From Flavobacterium humidisoli (GTDB taxonomy: Bacteria; Bacteroidota; Bacteroidia; Flavobacteriales; Flavobacteriaceae): a stretch of DNA of 64,000 nt. Positions 18,130 through 26,543 of this stretch are shown in pieces. A program made the translations under genes and the position numbers. The stretch covers positions 868,001 to 932,000 of the forward strand of contig NZ_CP096829.1 in NCBI RefSeq assembly GCF_023272795.1, written 5' to 3'. The notes beneath the pieces are model-generated. The model was not told the origin of the DNA. It worked only from the letters and a program-made list of their open reading frames with translations, and ran no database searches. Every line of letters begins with the position of its first letter. Within the stretch, counting starts at the first letter, position 1.

Positions 18130-18846
18130 ATGGTTGAAAATGTAGACGACAAAACTGCTCCAAAAAATGAAAACAGTGCGATGAATGCCATCACAATTGA
18201 CTGTGTCATTTTTGGCTTTGACAAAGGCAGTCTTGAAGTGCTTTTGGTACAACACGCCGAAGGTATCAGTAAAGGAAAATGGGGACTTCCGGGTGGGTGG
18301 ATTTATAAAAAAGAAAGCACCGACAATGCCGCTCATCGGTTATTGAATGAGCTTACGGGGCTTGACAATATTTATCTGGAACAGTTGAAAGCATTTGGAG
18401 ATCCAGATCGTTTTCCGCTGCGACGCGTTATTACGATTGGGTATTATGCACTTGTAAAAAGAGAAGATTATAACATTAAAGCTGGTTTTACGGCTTCTGA
18501 TGCGAAATGGTATAAAATCAATGAAATTCCAGATTTGATTTATGACCACAACGAAATCCTAGATTACAGCATAAAACATCTTAGAAATAAAGTGCGCCAG
18601 ACACCGATTGGTTTTAATTTACTACCAGAAAAATTCACTTTATTACAATTAATGCATTTGTATGGAGAAATTTTAGGAATCGAAATGGACAAACCCAACT
18701 TTAGAAGAAAAATTCTTCACATGAAACTACTGGTCGCATTAGACGAAAAGCAGCAAGATGTATCGCACAGAGCTGCTCAATTATATAAGTTTGATCCAGA
18801 AATCTATGAAAAACTAACTGAAAAAGGATTCAATTTTGAGTTCTAA
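18130..18846 (+). CDS. NUDIX-family sugar-responsive transcriptional regulator (NrtR/AraR-like), copy 1
   Basis: 238 residues from the ATG at 18130; a TTG at 18109 would add seven residues. An N-terminal NUDIX fold (about 25-150) is joined to a C-terminal winged-helix domain (about 165-238: GFNLLPEKFTLLQLMHLYGEILG, DKPNFRRKILHMKLL). The NUDIX box is degenerate: GGWIYKKE keeps the first Gly and Glu, but the REXXEE core reads RLLNEL, so metal-dependent hydrolysis is unlikely and the domain probably binds a ligand. Bacteroidota regulators of this architecture, such as the arabinose-responsive AraR of B. thetaiotaomicron, sense sugars or their derivatives. It is divergent from the susC operon and 34 bp upstream of a close paralogue, so it is the most likely local regulator of the PUL. 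Confidence 0.87.
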   Translation: MVENVDDKTAPKNENSAMNAITIDCVIFGFDKGSLEVLLVQHAEGISKGKWGLPGGWIYKKESTDNAAHRLLNELTGLDNIYLEQLKAFGDPDRFPLRRVITIGYYALVKREDYNIKAGFTASDAKWYKINEIPDLIYDHNEILDYSIKHLRNKVRQTPIGFNLLPEKFTLLQLMHLYGEILGIEMDKPNFRRKILHMKLLVALDEKQQDVSHRAAQLYKFDPEIYEKLTEKGFNFEF

Positions 18847-18880
18847 TTTTCAATACACAATATAACACGACAACAACAAA

Positions 18881-19582
18881 TTGACTGAAATAACTACTAA
18901 CCATCACAAACCAGCAGTAGACGGAATCACGATTGACTGTGTTTTCTTCGGATTTAACAAAGAGAGTCTCGAAGTGCTTTTGGTGCAGCATGCCGAAGGC
19001 GAAAGTAAAGGCAAATGGGGACTTCTTGGCGGATGGCTTCAAATAGACGAAAGTGCAGATAATGCTGCCCAACGAATTTTACAGGAACTTACGGGTCTTG
19101 AAAACATCTACTTGGAACAGTTAAAAGCCTTTACAAATCCGCAGCGTGTTCTGGAAAGACGTGTGGTTACCATTGGTTATTATACTTTGGTCAATAGGGA
19201 AGATTATAATATTAAGGCCAGTTTAAAGGTTTTCGAAGCAAAGTGGTTCAAGATAAGTGAAATTCCAGAGCTGATTTTTGACCACAACGAAATTCTTGAT
19301 TTCAGTTTATTGCAATTGCGAAACCGAGTTCGTCAGGCGCCAATTGGTTTTAACCTGCTTCCAGAAAAATTTACTTTATTGCAATTAATGCATTTGTACG
19401 AAGAAATTTTAGGAATCGAATTGGATAAATCTAATTTTAGACGAAAAGTCCTTCACATGAAACTACTGACAGCATTAGAAGAAAAACAAAAAGACGTTTC
19501 GCATAGAGCGGCCAAACTTTATAAATTTGACCCCGAAATGTATAAGAAATTAACAGAAAAAGGATTCAATTTTGAATTTTAA
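18881..19582 (+). CDS. NUDIX-family sugar-responsive transcriptional regulator (NrtR/AraR-like), copy 2
   Basis: 233 residues. The start is a TTG, since there is no in-frame ATG before the conserved ITIDCVFFGF block, which begins 14 codons in. Same architecture as the gene upstream: NUDIX fold, then winged helix. Most positions are identical and the C-termini end in the same KLTEKGFNFEF. The NUDIX box is again degenerate (GGWLQIDE, then RILQEL). Differences cluster in the box, after LEQLKAF (TNPQRVLE versus GDPDRFPL) and in KASLKVFEA versus KAGFTASDA, the likely ligand-pocket loops. The two probably arose by tandem duplication and may recognise different sugars. The 34-bp spacing suggests co-transcription. 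Confidence 0.85.
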   Translation: MTEITTNHHKPAVDGITIDCVFFGFNKESLEVLLVQHAEGESKGKWGLLGGWLQIDESADNAAQRILQELTGLENIYLEQLKAFTNPQRVLERRVVTIGYYTLVNREDYNIKASLKVFEAKWFKISEIPELIFDHNEILDFSLLQLRNRVRQAPIGFNLLPEKFTLLQLMHLYEEILGIELDKSNFRRKVLHMKLLTALEEKQKDVSHRAAKLYKFDPEMYKKLTEKGFNFEF

Positions 19583-19647
19583 TATCATTTTTGATTCTTT
19601 CCAATCAACTATCCAACATCAAGATTCCAGAATCCAAAACTTTGCGC

Positions 19648-19655
19648 TATCTTTG
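19648..19655 (+). promoter_or_regulatory. TATCTTTG -7 promoter element for lepA
   Basis: Matches the Bacteroidota TAnnTTTG -7 element, 90 bp upstream of the lepA start. No convincing -33 TTG is seen at the usual distance. Confidence 0.4.
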
Positions 19656-19744
19656 CGCCTTAATAACATGCTTTAAAGCAATTGCTTTAGGCTGTTTTAT
19701 ACCCAAAAAATACTAAAACTCGTTATAGAGAACTGATATATAAA

Positions 19745-21541
19745 ATGAAGAAGATACGTAACTTTTGCATTATTGCACACATTGACCACGGTAAAAGTAC
19801 ATTGGCGGACAGATTACTAGGCGCAACACAAACCGTTACAGCACGTGAAGAAAAAGCACAATTGCTTGACAACATGGATCTGGAGCGCGAGCGTGGAATT
19901 ACCATTAAGAGTCATGCCATCCAGATGGAATACAAATACAAGGGTGAAGAATATATCTTAAACTTAATTGATACTCCTGGGCACGTTGACTTTTCATACG
20001 AAGTTTCAAGATCAATAGCTGCCTGCGAAGGCGCGCTTTTGATTGTTGATGCTGCGCAAAGTATTCAAGCACAAACGATTTCAAACTTATACTTAGCTCT
20101 TGAAAACGACTTAGAAATTATCCCAGTTTTAAACAAAGTCGATTTACCAAGTGCTAATCCAGAAGAAGTTAGTGATGATATTATCGATTTATTAGGATGT
20201 AAATTGGAAGATATTATTCACGCATCAGGAAAAACTGGTTTTGGTGTTGAGAACATTCTTGCCGCTATTATCGAAAAAATTCCTGCTCCAAAAGGAAATC
20301 CAGAAGAACCATTACAAGCTTTAATTTTTGACTCGGTTTATAATCCGTTCCGCGGAATTGAAGTAATCTTTAGAGTTGTAAATGGTGAAATCAAAAAAGG
20401 CCAGAAAATTAAATTCATGGCTACAGATAACGAATATTTTGCTGACGAAATTGGAACTTTAAAATTAAATCAAGTTCCTAAAAATGTGGTTTCGGCAGGA
20501 GATGTTGGTTATTTGATTTCTGGAATTAAAGAAGCTCGTGAAGTAAAAGTTGGTGATACCATTACAGATGCAAAAGTACCAACTACCAATATGATTACTG
20601 GTTTTGAAGATGTAAAACCAATGGTATTTGCTGGTATTTATCCTGTTGATACAGAAGATTACGAAGATTTACGTTCTTCAATGGAAAAATTACAATTGAA
20701 TGACGCGTCATTAGTTTTTACTCCTGAAAGTTCTGCGGCATTAGGATTTGGTTTCCGTTGCGGGTTCTTAGGAATGCTTCACATGGAAATTATCCAAGAA
20801 CGTTTAGAGCGTGAGTTTGACATGACTGTAATTACTACAGTTCCTAACGTTTCGTATTTGGCTTACACCAAAAAACATCCTGAAACAGCTTTAATTGTAA
20901 ACAATCCTTCAGATTTACCAGAGCCTTCAAAATTGGATAGAGTTGAAGAGCCATTTATTAAAGCTACTATCATTACTAAATCTGACTTTGTTGGAAACGT
21001 AATGAGTTTATGTATCGAAAAACGTGGTTTAATTACCAACCAAACATACCTAACAACAGAAAGAGTTGAGTTAAACTTTGACATGCCTTTGGCAGAAATT
21101 GTATTCGATTTCTACGATCGTTTAAAAACAGTTTCTAAAGGTTATGCTTCTTTTGACTACTCTCCTATCGGAATGAGAACTTCGAAATTGGTAAAATTGG
21201 ACGTTCTTTTGAATGCTCAAACAGTTGATGCACTTTCTGCATTGATTCACGAAGACAATGCGTACAATATCGGTAAAAAAATGACCGAGAAATTACGCGA
21301 GTTAATCCCAAGACAGCAATTTGATATTCCGATTCAAGCTGCAATTGGAGCTAAGATTATCGCTCGTGAAACGATTAAAGCACTTCGTAAAGACGTTACC
21401 GCAAAATGTTACGGTGGAGATATTTCGCGTAAGCGTAAATTGCTTGAAAAACAGAAAAAAGGTAAAAAACGTATGCGTCAAGTAGGAAACGTAGAGATTC
21501 CACAAGAAGCATTTATGGCTGTTTTGAAATTGAATGACTAG
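19745..21541 (+). CDS. lepA: Elongation factor 4 (LepA), ribosome back-translocating GTPase
   Basis: 598 residues, the normal length. GTPase motifs are intact: G1 AHIDHGKST (11-19), G2 region [10 protein letters not shown]3 DTPGHVDF (about 76-83), G4 NKVD (about 130) and G5 near HASGKTG. Elongation-factor domain II, the EF-G-like domains III and V ([33 protein letters not shown]) and the LepA-specific C-terminal domain ([22 protein letters not shown]) follow in order. It binds ribosomes in the cytoplasm and remobilises stalled or mistranslocated complexes. The gene stands alone, with its own promoter element and a hairpin terminator 40 bp after the stop. Confidence 0.98.
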   Translation: MKKIRNFCIIAHIDHGKSTLADRLLGATQTVTAREEKAQLLDNMDLERERGITIKSHAIQMEYKYKGEEYILNLIDTPGHVDFSYEVSRSIAACEGALLIVDAAQSIQAQTISNLYLALENDLEIIPVLNKVDLPSANPEEVSDDIIDLLGCKLEDIIHASGKTGFGVENILAAIIEKIPAPKGNPEEPLQALIFDSVYNPFRGIEVIFRVVNGEIKKGQKIKFMATDNEYFADEIGTLKLNQVPKNVVSAGDVGYLISGIKEAREVKVGDTITDAKVPTTNMITGFEDVKPMVFAGIYPVDTEDYEDLRSSMEKLQLNDASLVFTPESSAALGFGFRCGFLGMLHMEIIQERLEREFDMTVITTVPNVSYLAYTKKHPETALIVNNPSDLPEPSKLDRVEEPFIKATIITKSDFVGNVMSLCIEKRGLITNQTYLTTERVELNFDMPLAEIVFDFYDRLKTVSKGYASFDYSPIGMRTSKLVKLDVLLNAQTVDALSALIHEDNAYNIGKKMTEKLRELIPRQQFDIPIQAAIGAKIIARETIKALRKDVTAKCYGGDISRKRKLLEKQKKGKKRMRQVGNVEIPQEAFMAVLKLND

Positions 21542-21581
21542 TTTTTTTAGATAAAAGAGTAAAGAACAAACATAATAGACT

Positions 21582-21613
21582 AACCCGATGACGAAAGTTG
21601 TCGGGTTTTTTAT
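21582..21613 (+). terminator. Rho-independent terminator of lepA
   Basis: An 11-bp stem (AACCCGATGAC at 21582-21592, GTTGTCGGGTT at 21597-21607, two G-U pairs) with a GAAA tetraloop, followed by a T-run. Confidence 0.85.
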
Positions 21614-21766
21614 TGACTTTTTACTAACGAAATTACAAAGTCATTACCTACAAAAACATTGAAATATTAACTCTAAAAATCGTTTTTTAACCCATTCGAG
21701 CAAACTCACAGCCATTTTATAACAGAAAATGTATTTTTAATCTTACAACTTTAACATTACAAGACT

Positions 21767-22384
21767 ATGAAAACCAAATTTTCTGTTATTTTAGCACTAT
21801 TCGCATTCTGCTTTGCAAACGCTCAACAAGACCAAGTTGATTCAGAAATGAATTCTGCAAAAGGCATCACTTTTCAAAAGGGTGATATGTTTTTAGAAGG
21901 ATCTATCAAAATTAGTACTGGCGGAGACGCAGATTATTATGGCTTTAGCCCAAAGTTTGGCTATTTGCTAAATGATAAATTTGCTGTTGGAGCTAAATTA
22001 AATTACTCAAGTAACAAAGTGGAAACAACTCAAGTAGAAACAAATGTATTTGGGGTTGGAGCTTTTGCTCGTTACTATTTCTTAGAATTAGATAAAAAAC
22101 GCTTTAAAACTTACGCTGAAGTTGGTTTGGGTTACGGAAGAAACAAAACTGATATACCACAAGTGGGCAGCGATACCGACAACAGTTTAACAGCTGATAT
22201 TAATGTTGGTTTAAATTACTTTGTAACCAAAAACATTGCCGTTACTTTTGTTCTTGCAAATGTTTTGGCTTACAACAGCGTTTCTCCAGAAAATGGTCCA
22301 TCGTCTGATACTTTTCAATTAAATATCAATTTATTTGAAAATATTTTCGATCAACCTCAATTTGGAGTTTTGTATAGATTTTAA
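21767..22384 (+). CDS. Outer-membrane beta-barrel protein (porin-like)
   Basis: 205 residues with a signal peptide (MKTKFSVILALFAFCFANA-QQ). The mature protein alternates hydrophobic and polar residues in strands typical of small 8-stranded barrels (MFLEGSIKIST, FGYLLNDKFAVGAKLNY, VFGVGAFARYYFLE, FKTYAEVGLGYG, LTADINVGLNYFVTKNIAVTFVLAN). It ends QFGVLYRF, with the terminal Phe recognised by the Bam complex. It resembles the OmpW/OMP_b-brl type common in Flavobacteria. Function is unknown: a small pore or structural protein. It stands alone between lepA and a convergent operon, with a terminator after it. Confidence 0.85.
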   Translation: MKTKFSVILALFAFCFANAQQDQVDSEMNSAKGITFQKGDMFLEGSIKISTGGDADYYGFSPKFGYLLNDKFAVGAKLNYSSNKVETTQVETNVFGVGAFARYYFLELDKKRFKTYAEVGLGYGRNKTDIPQVGSDTDNSLTADINVGLNYFVTKNIAVTFVLANVLAYNSVSPENGPSSDTFQLNINLFENIFDQPQFGVLYRF

Positions 22385-22410
22385 TTTTTTTTTTTGCGAT
22401 TTAACGATCG

Positions 22411-22443
22411 AAAAGCTGTTTCAATTTGGAACAGCTTTTTTTT
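22411..22443 (+). terminator. Rho-independent terminator of the barrel-protein gene
   Basis: Ten-base arms AAAAGCTGTT (22411-22420) and AACAGCTTTT (22430-22439), followed by a T-run. Because both ends are A/T-rich it may also stop the convergent operon that ends at 22479. Confidence 0.8.
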
Positions 22444-22478
22444 ATTTGTCGAGGAATTCTATTGGTTTTGGAATTTTC

Positions 22479-22676
22479 TCATGATAGAAGTGTTCCGCAT
22501 ATTCCTAATCCAATAATTAAATATAGGGCTCCTATAATAAAACAAACCTTTGCTCCATTGGGGCTACTTTTCTTAATTGCAAAACCAATGATGGCCATTA
22601 AAATGGGTGGCCCTACCATAATCGCTACAAAAAATGCGACTAAACCATCTAAATTACCTACTTCTAACGCTGTCAT
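22479..22676 (-). CDS. Small two-helix membrane protein in the Lgt-like/radical SAM operon
   Basis: 65 residues with two predicted transmembrane helices (about 9-33, LVAFFVAIMVGPPILMAIIGF; and about 43-63, KVCFIIGALYLIIGLGIC) joined by a short basic loop (AIKKSSPNGAK). No family is recognised. It starts 5 bp after the radical SAM stop on the same strand, so it is translated from the same message, and it is the last gene of the operon. Plausible roles are a membrane anchor or accessory subunit for the upstream enzymes. The opposite-strand reading of this interval lacks such structure. Confidence 0.65.
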   Translation of the reverse strand: MTALEVGNLDGLVAFFVAIMVGPPILMAIIGFAIKKSSPNGAKVCFIIGALYLIIGLGICGTLLS

Positions 22677-22681
22677 ATTTT

Positions 22682-24073
22682 TTATATGTTAGTTCTTAAT
22701 TCTTCTAATCTTTTTACTTTATCATCTCTGTAAAACAAATTCATGGTTTCAAAAGGAATTATTTTATTATCCTTATTGACAATATGTACGCATGATTTTT
22801 TTATTGCTCTCACATCAAAATTATAGGCATCAATAAACTGCATGATAATAATTCTAAACAGATTGTCATATCCTAATTCTGGTGCATCAATATTAGGGAG
22901 ACAGCATAATATCGATTTCAAGTTTTCTTGCGCTACTTCTACAGAATTTCCTGTGCTAAACAAATCTATCATTTTACCTCGAAGCACTTCATCCTGCTCG
23001 TAAATAATCGTGTTTTTACTATTATCCAATAAATCATTTGGATTAATATATCGCGTTAACGGAAAAACTTCGTCTCCTAACTTCAACGCATAACCCATTA
23101 CTAAAGCGTCAGGATTACAAGGAACAGGAAGTAAATCATCTGAATTGAAAACGGTAGTTTGCTCCAGAATTTTTCTTCTTACTTCTGTTAGTGTCATGCG
23201 ATCGGTTTCTAAGTTAAAGTTCTCCAATCTACCCGCTATTTGAGTAGGTTGAAATGTAACGCCTCGAACGCATTTTTGCTTTAATGCAAACTCAACAATT
23301 TTACCTATTTCATGATCGTTTAATCCTTTCTGAAGTGTAACAACCAAAGTGGTTGACAAATTAACTTCATTTAGATTTTCTAAAGCTTGTTTTCGTATTT
23401 CGCTTAAATCGGCTCCACGCAATTCCTGTAATACACTATCTTCAAAAGAATCAAACTGAAGATAGATTTCAAAATCTGGAGAATAGGTTTTTAGCCTCTG
23501 AACGAATTCTTTGTCTTTCGCAATTTTAATTCCGTTTGTGTTTAGCATTAAATGCTTTATCGGAATTGATTTTGCATAATCCAAAATTTCAAAAAACTCA
23601 GGATGTATGGTTGGTTCTCCTCCGCTAATCTGCACGACATCAGGTTCTTTTTCGTTTTTAACAACCGTATCGAGCATTGCTTTTATTTCTTCAAGAGTTC
23701 TGTGTCTACCATAGCTAGGCGATGAACCAGCATAACAAGTCGGACATGTCAGATTACAACGATCTGTAACCTCAACAACAGTAAGGCAAGAATGCTGTTC
23801 ATGATCTGGACATAAACCGCAATCGTACGGACATCCATAATGCGTTTTTGTATTAAAAGTATACGGCATCTCGGATGGTTTATTGTAGTTTCGGATATTC
23901 TTGTAATACTCAATATCGTCAGCAATCAAAACCTTAGAACTCCCGTGTTCCGGACATCTTTTAAGCATGTAGACATTCTCGTCTTCAAAAACAATTTTAG
24001 CATCAATTCTCTTTAAGCATTCTGGACAAAGGCTTAATGTAAAGTCATAATAAGTATATTTTCTAACTGGCAT
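22682..24073 (-). CDS. Radical SAM enzyme of the MJ0619 / tetraether-synthase-like group
   Basis: 463 residues. The radical SAM CxxxCxxC is DRCNLTCPTC (Cys106, 110, 113), with the SAM-binding QISGGEPTIHPEF following. Unusually cysteine-rich flanks suggest extra metal sites: CPEC (16, 19) and CPEH (Cys40) in a rubredoxin-like N-terminal segment; CPYDCGLC (81, 85, 88) plus Cys96 just before the SAM motif; and CC in ILCCLPN near the C-terminus. This layout is that of the MJ0619 family, which includes archaeal tetraether lipid synthase (Tes) and enzymes assigned to methanopterin methylation. The start ATG overlaps the end of the Lgt-like gene by 11 bp, so the two are translationally coupled. A lipid substrate is inferred from that coupling. 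The family call is from memory of motif layout, not alignment. Confidence 0.8.
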   Translation of the reverse strand: MPVRKYTYYDFTLSLCPECLKRIDAKIVFEDENVYMLKRCPEHGSSKVLIADDIEYYKNIRNYNKPSEMPYTFNTKTHYGCPYDCGLCPDHEQHSCLTVVEVTDRCNLTCPTCYAGSSPSYGRHRTLEEIKAMLDTVVKNEKEPDVVQISGGEPTIHPEFFEILDYAKSIPIKHLMLNTNGIKIAKDKEFVQRLKTYSPDFEIYLQFDSFEDSVLQELRGADLSEIRKQALENLNEVNLSTTLVVTLQKGLNDHEIGKIVEFALKQKCVRGVTFQPTQIAGRLENFNLETDRMTLTEVRRKILEQTTVFNSDDLLPVPCNPDALVMGYALKLGDEVFPLTRYINPNDLLDNSKNTIIYEQDEVLRGKMIDLFSTGNSVEVAQENLKSILCCLPNIDAPELGYDNLFRIIIMQFIDAYNFDVRAIKKSCVHIVNKDNKIIPFETMNLFYRDDKVKRLEELRTNI

Positions 24074-24806
24074 TTTTTACAAATAAATTCAAAATTGTTT
24101 TGTTATAATAGAGCAGACAAATCAAACATAAAATCTGAATCGAACTTATTCCAAAAATCAAGAAATAATTGGGTTTCAGAAATTCTACAAAAAAGCGAAA
24201 TGCAAAATAGGCAATCATAAAATACTGAAATATAAGTCCGTTTTTTATATTTCTGTTTTTTAATTTCTTCAGAACAAAAAATAAAATGATCAGAAAAATT
24301 AATTCGTATAATGCAATTGGATGTCTTTTAATATTATCTCCAAGATTCATACCCATAAAAAAGGTCGTTTCTTTTCCATACGTAAACTCATTGGTTCCAG
24401 ATAAAAAACAGCCAATTCTCCCTATAAAAATTCCCAGAATAATCGGAAAGGTAAATAAATCACCCGATGACTCTTTTTCTCCTATAATCTTCTTAGCAAT
24501 TTCAACGCCCAAAAGTCCGCCAAACAATCCTCCCATAATAGTCTTCGCATTGAAGAGTTCTAAAATTGATCTTGCATCAAGATGAAAAACAGGATTTTCC
24601 AAAAAACCCATAATTCTAGAACCCAAAAAAGCTCCAATTGCAGCTCCTAATATGATTGATAATCTATTGGAAGAAACAATCGTATCATTCGTTCTTTTTC
24701 TCAAAAAAACATAATAACGATATCCTAAAAAAAATGCCAGATATTCTAAAACTAAATGGATATTGATTTCATAACCAAAAATAACTGGCTCAAAAGGAAA
24801 CTTCAT
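24063..24806 (-). CDS. Prolipoprotein diacylglyceryl transferase (Lgt) paralogue with altered active site
   Basis: 247 residues from the ATG at 24804-24806; an ATG 51 bp upstream would add a non-typical leader. Lgt-like polytopic membrane protein with about seven helices. Alignable Lgt landmarks are MGGLFGGLLGVE (91-102), IGRIGCFLSG (128-137), RHPIALYE (161-168) and AYFAFRFFVEFL (199-210). Compared with E. coli Lgt, Arg143, Tyr235, Arg239 and Glu243 are kept (here Arg130, Tyr200, Arg204, Glu208), but essential His103 is Phe95 and essential Asn146 is Cys133. It is therefore unlikely to be the housekeeping lipoprotein enzyme. It may move a diacylglyceryl or other lipid group to a different acceptor. 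First gene of a three-gene operon with a radical SAM enzyme. Confidence 0.8.
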   Translation of the reverse strand: MKFPFEPVIFGYEINIHLVLEYLAFFLGYRYYVFLRKRTNDTIVSSNRLSIILGAAIGAFLGSRIMGFLENPVFHLDARSILELFNAKTIMGGLFGGLLGVEIAKKIIGEKESSGDLFTFPIILGIFIGRIGCFLSGTNEFTYGKETTFFMGMNLGDNIKRHPIALYELIFLIILFFVLKKLKNRNIKNGLIFQYFMIAYFAFRFFVEFLKPNYFLIFGISSIQILCLICLLYYNKTILNLFVKNAS

Positions 24807-24881
24807 TTTTACTCTAAGATTTAATACTATAATTCTGTAAAGATGCAAAAAAAACATTTCAATTCATTCGACTTATAAAGT

Positions 24882-24913
24882 AAAAGCTGTTCTAGTTTAG
24901 AACAGCTTTTTTT
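24882..24913 (+). terminator. Terminator-like hairpin in a divergent gap
   Basis: Perfect 12-bp arms AAAAGCTGTTCT (24882-24893) and AGAACAGCTTTT (24899-24910) with a T-run on the plus strand. The flanking genes point away from it, so no annotated gene ends here. It may insulate the WYL promoter or end a short RNA. Confidence 0.7.
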
Positions 24914-24936
24914 ATTCTCTTTACTTTTTACATTTG

Positions 24937-24944
24937 TATCTTTG
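24937..24944 (+). promoter_or_regulatory. TATCTTTG -7 promoter element for the WYL regulator
   Basis: TAnnTTTG match 57 bp upstream of the WYL regulator start and 27 bp past the hairpin at 24882-24910. Confidence 0.5.
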
Positions 24945-25000
24945 AATTAGCAAAAAAAACTTAGAGTCTCAGCAACTCAGAACCTTAGAATCTTAAAAAA

Positions 25001-25960
25001 ATGCTTGACGAAACTCCAAAACGATTTGACCGGATTGTTGCCATTCTTATTCAATTGCAATCTAAAAAAATTGTAAAAGCACAAGAATTAGCAGATCGTT
25101 TTGAGTGCAGTTTAAGAACCATTTACAGAGATATTCGAACTTTGGAAGCATCTGGCGTTCCTATTTATAGCGAAGCTGGAGTTGGTTATGCGCTAATGGA
25201 TGGATATCGACTCCCGCCAGTTATGTTTACGCGCGAAGAAGTGAGCAGTTTTATTGCGGCCGAAAAACTGATGAAGAAATTTACTGATCCTTCTTTGGGA
25301 ACACACTATGCGTCGGCGATGTACAAACTGAAATCGGTTTTAAGAAGTAACGACAAAGATTATCTTTCGAGCATCGAATCGAGAATTGTAATGCAGGATG
25401 CAGAACCCATGTTTAATGATAATTCGCCCAATACTTTGGCCGTTCTTTTTGAAGGAATTGCGGAGAAAAAGCAAATTCTTTTAACCTATAAAACTTTTGA
25501 TAAAGACGAAACAACTCAGCGTAATCTTGAGCCAATAGGCGTTTTTCATGACAATAATAACTGGTATTTTCTGGGTTATTGTCATCTTCGAAAAGATTAC
25601 AGACAATTTCGAACCGATAGAATTCAGGAAATAAAAAAAACCGATGTAGATTTTACGATCGAACACGATGCTTTAGAAACCTATTTAACTAAAACAGAGT
25701 CCCATCCAACAACAAAAGTTAGGATTTTAATTGACCGCAAAATAGCACGATATTTAGCAACTGAGAGAAAATATCATGGCTTTATTTCGCAAAAAGACGT
25801 AGGTAAAAAAATTGAAATGACTTTTATGTCCCGAGATATTAGTAACGCTTTTCCGAGATGGTTTCTTATGTATGGAGATTACGCAGAAATTCTCGAGCCT
25901 GAGATATTAAAAACCAACGTCTTAGAATTATTGGAAATCAACAGACAGAGACTTTTATAA
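25001..25960 (+). CDS. WYL-domain transcriptional regulator (YafY/HTH_11 type)
   Basis: 319 residues. The N-terminal DeoR-like helix-turn-helix (about 8-62: RFDRIVAILIQLQSKKIVKAQELADRF, RTIYRDIRTLEASG) is followed by the WYL domain (about 140-220: NLEPIGVFHDNNNWYFLGYCHLRKDYRQFRTDRI) and a WYL C-terminal extension (about 235-315). Such proteins are usually one-component regulators; the WYL domain binds nucleic acid or small effectors. It is convergent with two DinB-like genes. A palindrome upstream of one of those genes, at 27073-27088, is a candidate binding site. The ATG start follows a conventional promoter and leader. Confidence 0.9.
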   Translation: MLDETPKRFDRIVAILIQLQSKKIVKAQELADRFECSLRTIYRDIRTLEASGVPIYSEAGVGYALMDGYRLPPVMFTREEVSSFIAAEKLMKKFTDPSLGTHYASAMYKLKSVLRSNDKDYLSSIESRIVMQDAEPMFNDNSPNTLAVLFEGIAEKKQILLTYKTFDKDETTQRNLEPIGVFHDNNNWYFLGYCHLRKDYRQFRTDRIQEIKKTDVDFTIEHDALETYLTKTESHPTTKVRILIDRKIARYLATERKYHGFISQKDVGKKIEMTFMSRDISNAFPRWFLMYGDYAEILEPEILKTNVLELLEINRQRLL

Positions 25961-25965
25961 AAAAA

Positions 25966-25995
25966 ACTCCTGAGAATAGTATCTCAGGAGTTTTT
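25966..25995. terminator. Bidirectional terminator between the WYL and DinB genes
   Basis: Perfect 10-bp arms ACTCCTGAGA (25966-25975) and TCTCAGGAGT (25982-25991), flanked by A-run and T-run. It serves the WYL gene (plus strand) and the convergent DinB gene (minus strand). Confidence 0.85.
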
Positions 25996-25998
25996 CAT

Positions 25999-26496
25999 TT
26001 ATTTCTGTTTTACCACATTATAAAAATTATAATCGGTGTTTGAAGCATCTGTAATTCCGACATTTCGCCCAATTGTTACAATCTGACCCCGATGATAAGT
26101 GCCATGATTGATGACTTGGATTAAATATTCGGAAATGGGCAATTCGCATTCAAACCACGGATTTAAGATTTTAACTTCTTTCATTAAATCTTCTTCAGAT
26201 AATGAGTTAATAAGATGTTTCAATTTTGTAGACGAATTTAATAATCCGGCAAATATTTCCTCTTTTGACAAATCGCTTTCTGCTTTCTTTTCTGATAATG
26301 AAGATTCGGAAATAACAGAAAACCAATATTCTTCTGTAGACCAAATATGATCAAGTGTTTTCATAATAGTAGAAAAACTCGACGGCACTTCAGTATAAAG
26401 CAATTCATCTGATTTCGGCGAAAGCCAATTCACAAATTGTTGATTTACCCACAAATTATAATCTGCATAATTTGACATTATCTTCTTTAAACTCAT
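25999..26496 (-). CDS. DinB-family metal-dependent protein, copy 1
   Basis: 165 residues forming the four-helix DinB/YfiT-like bundle. The three-histidine metal site is visible: His50 in KTLDHIWSTE, and His131 and His135 in VINHGTYHRGQ. DinB-like proteins include thiol-dependent S-transferases acting on bacillithiol, mycothiol or glutathione, and many of unknown substrate. A gene of the same superfamily lies 47 bp upstream on the same strand, so the two may be co-transcribed, and a WYL regulator is convergent. No signal peptide: cytoplasmic. Confidence 0.85.
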   Translation of the reverse strand: MSLKKIMSNYADYNLWVNQQFVNWLSPKSDELLYTEVPSSFSTIMKTLDHIWSTEEYWFSVISESSLSEKKAESDLSKEEIFAGLLNSSTKLKHLINSLSEEDLMKEVKILNPWFECELPISEYLIQVINHGTYHRGQIVTIGRNVGITDASNTDYNFYNVVKQK

Positions 26497-26543
26497 AATC
26501 TTAGTTTTAGATTTCTGACATTAAGTTAGTAAAAAATCGTTAA

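Noticed and set aside
22426-22692. Plus-strand ORF of 88 codons opposite the small membrane protein
   Set aside because: It begins inside the terminator stem of the barrel gene and lacks a domain; the minus-strand reading has two good membrane helices and operon spacing.
24063-24806. Annotation as the housekeeping lgt gene
   Set aside because: Residues equivalent to His103 and Asn146, essential in E. coli Lgt, are Phe and Cys.
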